Source: Tepidiphilus olei | Lineage (GTDB): Bacteria; Pseudomonadota; Gammaproteobacteria; Burkholderiales; Rhodocyclaceae | Direction of reading: 5' to 3' | Length of the DNA: 64,000 bases | NCBI RefSeq assembly: GCF_006980705.1 | Contig: NZ_SBHO01000002.1 | Coordinates: forward strand, 1-64,000 | Shown here: one piece after another, positions 1 to 8,323 of the stretch | Layout of the letters: each line of letters starts with the position of its first letter | Numbering within the stretch: position 1 is the first letter of the stretch | Translations under genes and position numbers: made by a program | Notes under the pieces: model-generated | What the model was told of the DNA's origin: nothing | What the model saw: the letters and a program-made list of their open reading frames with translations, nothing else | Databases searched by the model: none

Positions 1-348
1 GGCCCGGCCATGCGCCGCGCCTTCGCGCTGCTCGCCAAGATGAAACGGCTGCGCGGCACGGTGCTCGACCCCTTCGCCCGCACCGAGGAGCGGCGCTGGG
101 AGCGCGCCCTCATCACCGAATTCGAAGGCGACGTGGAGCGGGTCTTGCGCGAACTCACCGCCGAGCGGCTGGCGCTCGCCACCGAACTGCTCGCCCTGCC
201 GCAGCGTATCCGTGGATTTGGGCACGTCAAGCGAGCCCAGGGCGAAGAAGCCGAACGCCGCCGTGCCATTTTGTGGCGGCGGTGGAAGGAAATCGGCAAA
301 GCCGGCGCGACGGAGCCTTCTGCGGCAGGGCACCCCGTGCCGGCTTGA
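1..348 (+). CDS. Indolepyruvate ferredoxin oxidoreductase-like protein, C-terminal end (5' truncated by window)
   Basis: The reading frame is open from base 1, so only the last 115 residues are visible. The segment GTVLDPFARTEERR followed by a charged helical stretch and IRGFGHVK matches the C-terminal region (DUF6537-type) of single-chain indolepyruvate ferredoxin oxidoreductases. These decarboxylate aryl- or branched-chain 2-oxoacids to acyl-CoA with ferredoxin reduction. The thiamine-diphosphate and iron-sulfur domains lie upstream of the window and cannot be checked. The tail after the HVK motif (RAQGEEAERRRAILWRRW) is Arg-rich and variable. The family assignment rests only on this C-terminal part. 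A methyltransferase gene follows on the same strand after 43 bp. Confidence 0.7.
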   Translation, partial: GPAMRRAFALLAKMKRLRGTVLDPFARTEERRWERALITEFEGDVERVLRELTAERLALATELLALPQRIRGFGHVKRAQGEEAERRRAILWRRWKEIGKAGATEPSAAGHPVPA

Positions 349-391
349 GCACCGAAGCACACGAGGCGGCACGAGGTAGTATCATGAAAGC

Positions 392-1153
392 ATGACGTTC
401 CGCCTCTCGCGCTCGCCGCTCCTTGCCGCGGCGCTGGCCCAGCTGCTGGGCTGGCTGCTTGCCTTCGTCGCCGCGCATCTCGGCCTCGTGGCCGGGCTGT
501 GGCCGCTCCTCGCCTTGCAGGCGATCGCGGCGGCAGGGATGGCCGCGTCCTTGCGCAGCCCCTGGTGGTGGATCCTCTTTCAGCTCATTTTCTCCCCTGC
601 CCTCGTGCTCCTGCATGGCTTGGGGCTCGCGCCGGGGTGGTACCTCGCGGCCTTCGTGCTGCTCGCCCTCGTCTTCGGCAACCCGACGCGCACCCGGGTG
701 CCCCTTTTCCTGTCGCACCGCACCACGGTGGATGCGCTCGCGGCGCTGCTGCCCGCCGATCGTCCTTTCCATTTCCTCGACGTGGGCAGCGGCACGGGCC
801 GCGTCGTCGTCGCGCTCGCCCGCGCTTTTCCTCGAGGCGAATTCACCGGTATCGAGCAGGCGGTCCTGCCGCACCTGATCGCACGCTGGCGCGGCCGCGG
901 CCTGCCAAACCTGCATCTGCGTCGAGGCGATGCCTTCGCGCTGCCTTGGGCAGGATACGACGTGCTCTACGCCTTCCTCTCACCCGTGCCCATGCCCGAC
1001 TTGTGGCGCAAGGCTCGAGCGGAACTCCCGCCGGGATCGCTGGTCTGCAGCAACGAGTTCCCCATCCCCGGGATCGTGCCCGAAGCCCACATCGTGCCGC
1101 AAGGTACCCATCGTCCTCTCTGGCTCTACCGGGTGGGGCAGCGCGGGAATTGA
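392..1153 (+). CDS. Membrane-anchored class I SAM-dependent methyltransferase
   Basis: This 253-aa protein begins with about 95 residues of hydrophobic sequence, roughly three membrane-spanning segments (about 10-30, 33-52 and 60-95). A Rossmann-type methyltransferase domain follows. Motif I is LDVGSGTGR at residues 129-137, with an acidic residue at the end of strand 2 (GIEQA) and a motif near GDAFALPW. The substrate cannot be told from sequence. Membrane anchoring suggests a lipid, quinone or membrane-protein substrate, which is inference. The ATG is preceded by only a weak ribosome-binding site. An antisense open frame covers much of the gene, but the methyltransferase motifs settle the strand. 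Confidence 0.75.
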   Translation: MTFRLSRSPLLAAALAQLLGWLLAFVAAHLGLVAGLWPLLALQAIAAAGMAASLRSPWWWILFQLIFSPALVLLHGLGLAPGWYLAAFVLLALVFGNPTRTRVPLFLSHRTTVDALAALLPADRPFHFLDVGSGTGRVVVALARAFPRGEFTGIEQAVLPHLIARWRGRGLPNLHLRRGDAFALPWAGYDVLYAFLSPVPMPDLWRKARAELPPGSLVCSNEFPIPGIVPEAHIVPQGTHRPLWLYRVGQRGN

Positions 1154-1243
1154 AGGGTGAGGGGGTCGCTATTTCCCTCAAGATTTGGCGCGTACCTGCC
1201 GATAATCCTCTCAAGGCTGCCCTTCACCACGAGGTTCTTCGCC

Positions 1244-1939
1244 ATGGCGATCCTGATTGCGATCATCGGCAACAAAGGCGGCACCGGCAAGACCACGCTC
1301 TCACACCTGCTCTGCCACGGGTTGGGGCTGCTGGGCCGGCGCTCGGCCTGCGTGCTCACCGATACCACCCGCCAGCCGCTCGACCCGCGCGGGCGACGCT
1401 ACGTCATCGCCGACGCGCGCTCGCTCGACACGCTCAAGCGCATCATCGACAAGCTGCGCCCGCTGGATGACTGGATCGGCGTGATCGACGGCGGCGGCAA
1501 CCGCCCCGACGTCGACCGGCGCCTCTATGCCCTGTCCGACCTCGTGTTGCTGCCGTTTCGCGAGTCGCACGAGGACATCCGCACGGTCACCGCCGACCTC
1601 GAGCAGTTCCCCCGCGCCTATGCTGTGCCCAGCCAGTGGCCGGTCAATGTCTGGCAGCGCGAGGCCGCCGATCGCGCGGTGGCCCAGCTGATGGCGCCTT
1701 ACCTCGGCCGCATCCTGCGCCCCGTTCCGGCAGTCTCGGCAACCAAGCTGTTGCTGCAAAAGCACCTGCCGGCACAACTTCCCACCCCCCTCAACAACAC
1801 CGCCCGGGCCTTCGCCCGCCAGCTGCTGGAAGTGCTCGATCTCGGCCGTGAGCTCCCCTCCTCATTCGACGAAGCAGAAGGTGAAGAAATCTACGAAGGC
1901 ATTCCCGAAGAAGAAATGCCCTTGCGCCTCAGGCGCTGA
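1244..1939 (+). CDS. ParA/MinD-type P-loop ATPase
   Basis: The 231-aa product has the deviant Walker A motif KGGTGKTT at residues 11-18, with the signature lysine typical of ParA, MinD and McdA proteins that position cargo on the nucleoid or membrane. GVIDGGGNRPD is the probable Walker B/switch region. The C-terminus is acidic (EGEEIYEGIPEEE). The frame is open farther upstream, but the ATG at 1244 begins directly with the ATPase fold (MAILIAIIGN), so I place the start there. The gene for PhaM, a granule-nucleoid linker, follows 72 bp later on the same strand. No parB or parS-like gene is adjacent, so this is probably an orphan ParA for cargo other than the chromosome. That role is inferred. 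Confidence 0.75.
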   Translation: MAILIAIIGNKGGTGKTTLSHLLCHGLGLLGRRSACVLTDTTRQPLDPRGRRYVIADARSLDTLKRIIDKLRPLDDWIGVIDGGGNRPDVDRRLYALSDLVLLPFRESHEDIRTVTADLEQFPRAYAVPSQWPVNVWQREAADRAVAQLMAPYLGRILRPVPAVSATKLLLQKHLPAQLPTPLNNTARAFARQLLEVLDLGRELPSSFDEAEGEEIYEGIPEEEMPLRLRR

Positions 1940-2011
1940 GGTTCGCATCGCGCTACAATGCCATGAAAGAACAGCGGCTCATAGCGCAACACGCGACCGG
2001 AGAGGAAGACC

Positions 2012-2590
2012 ATGACGCAGAATTTCTTCGAGGGTAATGACCCTTTCGCCTTCTTGCGGCAGATGTGCGCCAACATCGGCGTGCCGGTTCCGGGAATGGT
2101 GTTTCCGACGATGGATCTCGCCGACGTCGAGCGGCGCATCGCCGAATTCAAGGCGGTGGAGCAATGGCTGCAGATGAACCTGAGCACCCTGCAGATGACG
2201 CGTCAATCGCTGGAGATGCAGCGCGTCGCCATCCTCTCGCTCACGCAGATGGGCACGGCGAGTCAGGCCGCGGCGGCGGAAGCGGCCACCACCCCGGCCG
2301 GCAACCCCTTCGAGGCCATGGCACAGCTGTGGCAGACGATGCAGCAGGCCGCCCAGCAAACGGTCGAGGCCACCGCCACCGCCACCCAGGCGGCACATCA
2401 GGCCTTTGCTCAGCCCCCCTCGCCACCACCGCAAGCAGCCGATTCAACGGTCGCCCGGACTGCCGCAGAAACAGGACGGGAAGCCTCTCCTGCGCCTGAC
2501 TCGTCTGCGGCGCCCAAACCCAAGCCGGCGCGACGGCGTCAGAAAACCGCGCCCTCGCCGAAAGGAGATAGCGGGAAAGAAGGTGCCTAA
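2012..2590 (+). CDS. phaM: PhaM family polyhydroxyalkanoate granule regulatory protein
   Basis: The 192-aa protein matches PhaM in its N-terminal 75 residues, with a helical region around LADVERRIAEFKAVEQWLQM and LEMQRVAIL. An Ala/Thr/Gln-rich central linker follows, then a basic Pro/Lys tail (PKPKPARRRQKTAPSPKG) of histone-H1 type. In Cupriavidus, PhaM activates PHA synthase PhaC and its basic tail tethers PHB granules to the nucleoid. No phaC, phaA or phaB is seen nearby, so PHA synthesis itself must be encoded elsewhere. The last codons overlap the convergent racemase-like gene by 4 bp. A TACAAT hexamer at 1954-1959 could be a -10 element. Confidence 0.8.
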   Translation: MTQNFFEGNDPFAFLRQMCANIGVPVPGMVFPTMDLADVERRIAEFKAVEQWLQMNLSTLQMTRQSLEMQRVAILSLTQMGTASQAAAAEAATTPAGNPFEAMAQLWQTMQQAAQQTVEATATATQAAHQAFAQPPSPPPQAADSTVARTAAETGREASPAPDSSAAPKPKPARRRQKTAPSPKGDSGKEGA

Positions 2591-3669
2591 CCCCGCCGTA
2601 CCCGCAGCGGCGAACGGGGCCAGGGGCCGCCTTCTTCCGCCGCTTTCAGCGCCTTCCGCTCCCGGAAGAGCGGATGCTCCAGCGTTTCCTCGGGCGCGAG
2701 CACCGGCGTGACGCAGCAATCGTGCGGCGCGAAGAACGCCGCCCATTCGTCGCGCGTGCGCGTGCGCAGCACCGCCGCCAGTTCCGCCTTGGCCTTGACC
2801 CCTTCCTCGCCCACGGCGCGATGAAAAGGAACGAGATCGGGTCGTCCGATCGCCTCACACAACCGCACCCAAAATTTCTCTTCCAGTGCCCCCACGGCGA
2901 GATGCCGCCCGTCGGCGGTTTCATACACCCCGTAGCATGGCACTCCCCCGGTGAGCAAGCCCTCACCCCGCGGTTCACTGCGCCCCTCGACCAGGGCTTG
3001 CGCCAGAGGAAAGACCAGATGCGCCCAGCTGGCCTCGGTCATGGAGAGATCGACATGGGCACCGACCCCGTCGCGCCGCGCCGCATGCACCGCAGCGACC
3101 GTGGCGAGCGCCGCATGCAGCGCCCCGCCCAGTAAATCGGCGATCTGCAGGTTGCACTGCGCGGGCGGCCCACCGGCCGTACCGGTCTGGTGCAGCACCC
3201 CGGCGAGCGCCAGATAGTTGATGTCGTGCCCCGCCGCCTGCGCCATCGGGCCATCCTGACCGTAGCCGGAAATGGACACCAGCACGATGCGCGGATTGAG
3301 CCTGCGCATGGCCTCGAACCCCAGGCCAAGCCGCTCGAGCACGCCGGGACGGAAACCTTCGATCACGGCGTCGGCTTCGCGCAGGCGCGCCTCGAACCAC
3401 GCCCGACCTTCTTCGCTCTTGAGGTCGATGCGGTGGATTTCCTTGCGTCCGTTGATACTTCGATAGAAAAAGGACGTTGCATCACCCGCTCGTCGAACCC
3501 CCATGCGCGCCGCGTCGTCCCCCTGCGGCGGCTCGACCTTGATCACGCGTGCACCAAGCTCGGCCAAATGCCAAGCAGCCATCGGCCCCGGCAACAGGAG
3601 CGAGAGATCGAGCACCGTCATGCCCCCGAGCAAGGGCAAGGTTCGTTTCTGCGGTTCGGTTTCAGTCAT
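2587..3669 (-). CDS. CaiB/BaiF family protein, alpha-methylacyl-CoA racemase-like
   Basis: The 360-aa product is a class III CoA-transferase fold protein ([20 protein letters not shown] near the N-terminus). It keeps [13 protein letters not shown] with His148 and IADLLGGAL with Asp178. The 30-residue spacing equals that of the His/Asp acid-base pair in alpha-methylacyl-CoA racemase (MCR His126/Asp156), which favours a racemase over a CoA-transferase. ATG 3669 has a GGAGA site 5 bp upstream and is preferred over the in-frame ATG 15 bp earlier. The gene overlaps the end of the PaaK-like gene by 8 bp and is last in the operon. A racemase here suggests the acids taken up carry an alpha-methyl branch. 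Confidence 0.75.
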   Translation of the reverse strand: MTETEPQKRTLPLLGGMTVLDLSLLLPGPMAAWHLAELGARVIKVEPPQGDDAARMGVRRAGDATSFFYRSINGRKEIHRIDLKSEEGRAWFEARLREADAVIEGFRPGVLERLGLGFEAMRRLNPRIVLVSISGYGQDGPMAQAAGHDINYLALAGVLHQTGTAGGPPAQCNLQIADLLGGALHAALATVAAVHAARRDGVGAHVDLSMTEASWAHLVFPLAQALVEGRSEPRGEGLLTGGVPCYGVYETADGRHLAVGALEEKFWVRLCEAIGRPDLVPFHRAVGEEGVKAKAELAAVLRTRTRDEWAAFFAPHDCCVTPVLAPEETLEHPLFRERKALKAAEEGGPWPRSPLRVRRG

Positions 3670-4924
3670 ATTTTCTCCGATCATCGATCACTTTACCATC
3701 ATTGGGCAGACTACCCGGTGGCACGAAGCGTACTTCGCCGCGCAGCTTGGTGATTTCACGCAGCGTCGTCTCGATCGCCAGGCGCAATCCCTCGTCACCT
3801 CCCGCCACTTCGCATTCGAGGATCATGACGTCGGACAAGTTCGGGTTCTCGACCACCAGCCGGGCCCGCCGCACTTCGGGATGGCGTGAGGCCACCGCCA
3901 GCACCTGCGAGGGATGCACGAACATCCCTTTGACCTTGGTCGTCTGATCCGCCCGCCCGAGCCAACCGCGGATGCGTGTGTTCGTGCGCCCGCAGGGCGA
4001 GATGCCAGGGAGGATGGCCGAGAGATCCCCGGTGCCGAAACGGATCAGAGGATAGACAGGGTTGAAGGTGGTGACCACTACTTCCCCCACCTCGCCCTCG
4101 GGCACCGGTTCCGTACCACCTGGGCGCACGATCTCGACGATGATGTGTTCGGCAAGCACCAAACCTTCTCGCGCCCACGTCTCGTAAGCGATGAGGCCCA
4201 CGTCGGCAGTCCCATAGCTTTGATAGACGTCGATGCCGGCCTCGGCGAACTCTCGTTGCAGCGCGGGAGGACAGGCCTCGCCCGAAACGAGGGCCTTGCG
4301 AAAGGACATTTCCACGCCCGCCTCGCGGCATTTCTGGATCAAGATACGCAAAAAAGAAGGCGTTCCGGCATAGGCGGTTGGCTTCAAGTCGGCGATCGCC
4401 TGCACCTGCAGCTCGGTCTGTCCCACGCCACCGGGAAACACCGTGCACCCCAAAGCATGCGCCCCGCTTTCGATCATGACGCCAGCCGGCGTCAGATGAT
4501 AAGAAAAAGTATTATGGACCAAATCGCCTTCGGCGAAGCCTGCGGCAAAGAGCGCTCGAGCTTGACCATAGGCATCCTCGCCTCGGCCTTCCGGCTCGTA
4601 AATCGGCCCGGGTGAAGAAAAGACACGCAACATGTCTCTTCCCCAGCCGACGGTTGCAAATCCACCAAAAGGGCGCGCTTGCTTTTGCAGCTCCAGCAGC
4701 TCGGACTTGCGTACCACCGGCAGTTGCGCAAGCGCCGCTCGCGAGGTGATCGCTTTTGGGTCGACGTGGGCGAGCAATTTGGCGTAGACCGGCGCGTGCG
4801 CTTTGGCATGCGCGATCTGCGCTGGCAAGCGGGCGAAGAGATCCGATTCGCGGCGCTGGGGATCCCACGTCTCCCGCTCGTCGTAATATCTTCCCCTGTT
4901 TCCTTGAGTCATTGCGGTTTCCAT
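3662..4924 (-). CDS. PaaK-like phenylacetate-CoA ligase family protein
   Basis: The 420-aa protein belongs to the adenylate-forming PaaK group. It has SYGTADVG (motif 2 region), YPLIRFGTGDLS with the ribose-binding Asp, and a C-terminal subdomain with LGRADQTTKVKGMFVHPSQV. It would activate an aryl or alkyl carboxylate to its CoA ester with ATP. The usual phosphate-binding loop (SSGTTG-type) is replaced by FSSPGPIYEPEG, which is atypical. The start has a strong GGAGGA site. It lies downstream of the ABC transporter genes and overlaps the racemase-like gene. Phenylacetate itself is not proven as the substrate, since no paaA-E genes are near. Confidence 0.8.
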   Translation of the reverse strand: METAMTQGNRGRYYDERETWDPQRRESDLFARLPAQIAHAKAHAPVYAKLLAHVDPKAITSRAALAQLPVVRKSELLELQKQARPFGGFATVGWGRDMLRVFSSPGPIYEPEGRGEDAYGQARALFAAGFAEGDLVHNTFSYHLTPAGVMIESGAHALGCTVFPGGVGQTELQVQAIADLKPTAYAGTPSFLRILIQKCREAGVEMSFRKALVSGEACPPALQREFAEAGIDVYQSYGTADVGLIAYETWAREGLVLAEHIIVEIVRPGGTEPVPEGEVGEVVVTTFNPVYPLIRFGTGDLSAILPGISPCGRTNTRIRGWLGRADQTTKVKGMFVHPSQVLAVASRHPEVRRARLVVENPNLSDVMILECEVAGGDEGLRLAIETTLREITKLRGEVRFVPPGSLPNDGKVIDDRRKYD

Positions 4925-4946
4925 GTCACGCTCCTCCTGTGCCGTA

Positions 4947-5780
4947 TCAGGACAGCCAACGCTTGCGCCGACGATAATGTTTCACCTCGCGGAAACTCTT
5001 ACGTCCCTGTGACGAGAGGCCGAGGTAGAACTCCTTCACGTCCTCGTTCTCACGCAGTTCCCGGGCTTCGCCCTCCATCACCACCCGGCCGTTTTCCAGA
5101 ATGTAGCCGAAGTTGGCGTAGCGCAGCGCCACCATGGTGTTCTGTTCGGCGAGCAGGAAGCTCACGTTTTCCTTAGCGTTGAGCTCGTGCACGATCTCGA
5201 AGATCTCTTCGACCACCTGGGGCGCCAACCCCATGGAGGGTTCGTCGAGCAGGATCATCTCGGGTGCGGCCATCAGAGCCCGGCCGATGGCACACATCTG
5301 CTGCTCGCCGCCTGAAGTGTAACCCGCCTGCGACTTGCGCCGCTCCTTGAGCCGGGGAAAATAGTGATAGACGCGCTCGAGCGCCTGGGCGAGCTGCGCG
5401 CGCGAAAGCTTGCGCGTATAGGCCCCCGTGAGGAGATTCTCCTCGATGGTGAGGTGCTCGAAACAATGCCGCCCTTCCATCACCTGGATGACCCCGCGGC
5501 GCACCAGCTCGTTGGGCGAGAGGGCATCGACGCGCTCTCCCTTGAAACTGACCGAACCCTTGGTCACCTCGCCGCGCTCGGCACGCAGCAGATTGGAGAT
5601 GGCCTTGAGCGTGGTCGACTTGCCCGCGCCATTGGCGCCGAGCAGCGCGACGACGCCGCCACGCGGCACTTCGAGCGAGACGCCCTTGAGCACCAGGATC
5701 ACGTGGTCGTAGATCACCTCGACGTTGTTGACGACGAGGTAGGGTTCGCCAACGGCGGCGCGGCCCGCTTCAGCGTTCAT
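4947..5780 (-). CDS. Branched-chain amino acid-type ABC transporter ATP-binding protein (LivF-like)
   Basis: This 277-aa ATPase has Walker A GANGAGKST at residues 48-56, the signature TSGGEQQ at 155-161 and Walker B ILLDE at 176-180. A basic C-terminal extension (KHYRRRKRWLS) goes beyond the usual ~235-aa LivF. The frame extends upstream into the preceding gene, but ATG 5780 has a GGAG site and gives a normal N-terminus. With LivG it would form the nucleotide-binding pair of a HAAT-family importer. Because CoA ligases and a racemase share the operon, the transporter more likely moves hydrophobic carboxylates than amino acids. That is inference. Confidence 0.88.
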   Translation of the reverse strand: MNAEAGRAAVGEPYLVVNNVEVIYDHVILVLKGVSLEVPRGGVVALLGANGAGKSTTLKAISNLLRAERGEVTKGSVSFKGERVDALSPNELVRRGVIQVMEGRHCFEHLTIEENLLTGAYTRKLSRAQLAQALERVYHYFPRLKERRKSQAGYTSGGEQQMCAIGRALMAAPEMILLDEPSMGLAPQVVEEIFEIVHELNAKENVSFLLAEQNTMVALRYANFGYILENGRVVMEGEARELRENEDVKEFYLGLSSQGRKSFREVKHYRRRKRWLS

Positions 5781-5851
5781 CGCACATTGACTCCGGTTTG
5801 GGACTAGCCGTACAGGGCGGGCGGCGGCCCGCGAAGGACCGCCGCCGTCGC

Positions 5852-7183
5852 TCACTGCTCCTTGCTGCAATCACGCGGCGTGATACCTTTTTCCTTGGCG
5901 TAGGCCGCCGCCGACTCTTCCACCAGCGCGCGCACCACCTCGCGATCCGGTTCGATCCAGTCGGAGACGGACACCCATTTCTCGCCGTCCCACTGCTGGA
6001 AGCGTACCCGGCCGGACCCCTCGTGGTCGGCGCACGACAGCGCCAGCTCGGGCATCAACCCTTTGGCGCCGATCGCCTCCAACCGCTTCTCGTCCAGCCG
6101 GAGATTTTCCAGCGCCCAGCGCATCTGCTCACCGTCAACCGGTTGCCCCTTGCCGAATTTCTCCTGGGCGAGGCGCAGCGCTTCCACGTAGATGATCCCG
6201 TGCCCCACGCCACGGTTGTAATAGGTACTGCCGACGCGCTTGGGATCTTGCATGTCACCCTGACCCTTGGCATAGACATGCTTCTGGATGTCCTGGATCA
6301 CGGGGAAATCAGTACCCGCCGGGTTGAACGCTCCGGCCACGAACCCTTTGGCTGCATCGCCCGCCGGTACGACGTCCTCCTCGGCTCCGGCCCACCACCA
6401 GCCCACGATACGATCGGCCGGGAAGCCCGTACGCGCCGCGGTCTTCAGGGCCGTCGGGTTGGACACGCCATAAGTGAGGAGAATCACGTAGTCGGGCCGC
6501 ATCTGCCGGATCTGCAGCCACTGCGCCTGCTGCTCGTTGCCGGGCATGGCCACGGCGATCTTCTCGGTGGTAAAGCCCCACTTCTGCGCCAAGCGGTCGA
6601 GCACGGGGAAAGGCTCCTTGCCCGGAGCGAAGTCGAGGTAGAGCACGGCGATCTTTTTGCCCTTGAGCTTGTCCATGCCGCCCTCACGCTGCCCGAGATA
6701 GCCGACGATGGCCGAGGCTTGCGACCAATAGGTGGCTATCATGGGAAAGACCCAAGGGAATACGCTCCCGTCGGCAGTATCCGAGCGGCCGATCCCGATC
6801 GAGAGCAGCGGGATTTTGTCCTGAGGTACGCGCTCGAACACCCCGAAAGTGATGCCGGTAGAGACCGGCGCGAAGAGCACATTGCGCTGGCCTCCCCGCT
6901 GTTTGAGCCGTTCGTAGCACTCCACGCCGCGCGCGTTGTTGTATTCCGTCTCGCACTCTTGCCACACGAGCTTGACGCCGTTCACGCCCCCGTCGCGCTC
7001 GTTGATGAGCTTCATGTAGTCGATCCAACCGCCGAAGACCCCCGTACCGCCGGCCGCATACGGCCCGACCCGGTAGCTCGGCAAACCGAGGTACTGTTCC
7101 GCCGCCTGGGCCGACCCCACGGCAGCCGCGCCCCAGACGGTGCTCGCCGCCACCGCCGCCAACCATATTTTCTTCAGTTTCAT
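5852..7183 (-). CDS. ABC transporter periplasmic substrate-binding protein (LivK-like)
   Basis: The 443-aa product has an N-terminal signal peptide (KLKKIW, hydrophobic core, SAQA cleavage site near residue 27) and a type I periplasmic binding fold. ERDGGVNGVKLVWQECE is the usual early motif. It is longer than typical LivJ/LivK (~370 aa), as in the family members that bind aromatic or aliphatic acids. The first ATG (7189) sits 1 bp from the AGGAGG site. The second ATG, 6 bp later, has ideal spacing, so I use 7183. The gene lies between the permease livM and the ATPase livF. Ligand identity cannot be read from sequence. Confidence 0.88.
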   Translation of the reverse strand: MKLKKIWLAAVAASTVWGAAAVGSAQAAEQYLGLPSYRVGPYAAGGTGVFGGWIDYMKLINERDGGVNGVKLVWQECETEYNNARGVECYERLKQRGGQRNVLFAPVSTGITFGVFERVPQDKIPLLSIGIGRSDTADGSVFPWVFPMIATYWSQASAIVGYLGQREGGMDKLKGKKIAVLYLDFAPGKEPFPVLDRLAQKWGFTTEKIAVAMPGNEQQAQWLQIRQMRPDYVILLTYGVSNPTALKTAARTGFPADRIVGWWWAGAEEDVVPAGDAAKGFVAGAFNPAGTDFPVIQDIQKHVYAKGQGDMQDPKRVGSTYYNRGVGHGIIYVEALRLAQEKFGKGQPVDGEQMRWALENLRLDEKRLEAIGAKGLMPELALSCADHEGSGRVRFQQWDGEKWVSVSDWIEPDREVVRALVEESAAAYAKEKGITPRDCSKEQ

Positions 7184-7234
7184 CGCCATGCCTCCTTTCG
7201 TGTGGAAAATCCCCGTGCCGTGCGTTCTTCCCGC

Positions 7235-8302
7235 TCAGTGCGGGAAAGGCCACAGGCGCAGTTTCTCCTTGCCGATCTGCCACAAGCGGGTGAGGCCGTG
7301 TGGCTCGACGATCAGGAAGAAGATGATGAGCACGCCGAACACGATCAACTCCAGGTTCGAGGCGAGCGTGGCCGGAACGAGCGCCCCGACCGAAGTGTGC
7401 ATCAGCACGTTGATCCCCACCGGCAGCAGCAGGATGAAGGCCGCCCCGAGAAAGGCGCCCAGCACAGAGCCCATGCCGCCGATGATGATCATGAAGAGAA
7501 TTTTGAAGGACAGATCGAGCCCGAAACCATCGGGTTCGACCGTGCCCAGATAGGTATAGGCGTACAGCCCGCCGGCGATGCCGCAGTAGAAGGACGAGAC
7601 GGCAAAAGCCAGCAGCTTGGTCTTCATGAGGGGAATACCGATCACTTCGGCCGCCACGTCCATGTCGCGCACCGCCATCCACGAGCGGCCGGTGTTGGTG
7701 CGCGCGAGGTTCTTCGCCGCCAGCGCGAGGAGCGAAACGATGGCGAGCGTGAGCAGATACTTGCTCACCGGGGTGTCGAAGGCAAATCCCAGGATTTCGA
7801 TGCGCTGCGCCGAAATGATGCCGGAAGAAGAGTAGTTCGAAAACCAGGGAAACTTGGTCAGGACCCAGATGATGAAAAACTGGGCCGCGAGCGTGGCCAT
7901 GGCGAGATAGAACCCCTTGATGCGCAGCGAGGGCAACCCGAAGACGATACCCACGGCCGCCGCGCTCAGCCCGCCGAGGGCGAGTCCGACGAGAAAAGGC
8001 AGGCCGTCGAGACGCAGGAGGAAATTGTAGGTGGCATACGCCCCCACCGCCATGAACGCGCCGGTACCCAGCGACAGCTGCCCCGCGTAACCGGTGAGGA
8101 TGTTGAGCCCCAGGGCTGCAAGCGCGAACACCAGCACCGGCGTGAGCACCGCTTGCAGCCAGTACTCGCTGGCCACGAAGGGCACGACGAGGAACGTCGC
8201 CACCACGAGCGTCGCCATCACGATCCGGTCTTGCTTGATCGGAAAAATCTGCTGATCTTCCTCGTAACTCGCTTTGAACTGCCCTGCCTCGCGATAAATC
8301 AT
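7235..8302 (-). CDS. Branched-chain amino acid-type ABC transporter permease (LivM-like)
   Basis: The 355-aa integral membrane protein has about nine or ten hydrophobic segments and the family motif ALGLNILTGYAGQLSLGTGAF near residue 60-80. The sequence continues into the conserved EAA-like loop region around VAAEVIGIPLMKTKLLAFA. It pairs with the LivH-like permease directly upstream to form the channel. The true start is ATG 8302. The frame can be extended 6 bp to a TTG, but a GGGAGGG site lies upstream of the ATG. It is separated by 21 bp from the livH-like gene and is clearly co-transcribed with it. Confidence 0.88.
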   Translation of the reverse strand: MIYREAGQFKASYEEDQQIFPIKQDRIVMATLVVATFLVVPFVASEYWLQAVLTPVLVFALAALGLNILTGYAGQLSLGTGAFMAVGAYATYNFLLRLDGLPFLVGLALGGLSAAAVGIVFGLPSLRIKGFYLAMATLAAQFFIIWVLTKFPWFSNYSSSGIISAQRIEILGFAFDTPVSKYLLTLAIVSLLALAAKNLARTNTGRSWMAVRDMDVAAEVIGIPLMKTKLLAFAVSSFYCGIAGGLYAYTYLGTVEPDGFGLDLSFKILFMIIIGGMGSVLGAFLGAAFILLLPVGINVLMHTSVGALVPATLASNLELIVFGVLIIFFLIVEPHGLTRLWQIGKEKLRLWPFPH

Positions 8303-8323
8303 CCTCAATCCCTCCCGAACCCG

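Noticed and set aside
2587-3669. Naming the CaiB-fold protein a plain CoA-transferase
   Set aside because: The His148/Asp178 spacing equals the racemase acid-base pair. A transferase needs the Asp but not this His, so racemase-like is preferred.
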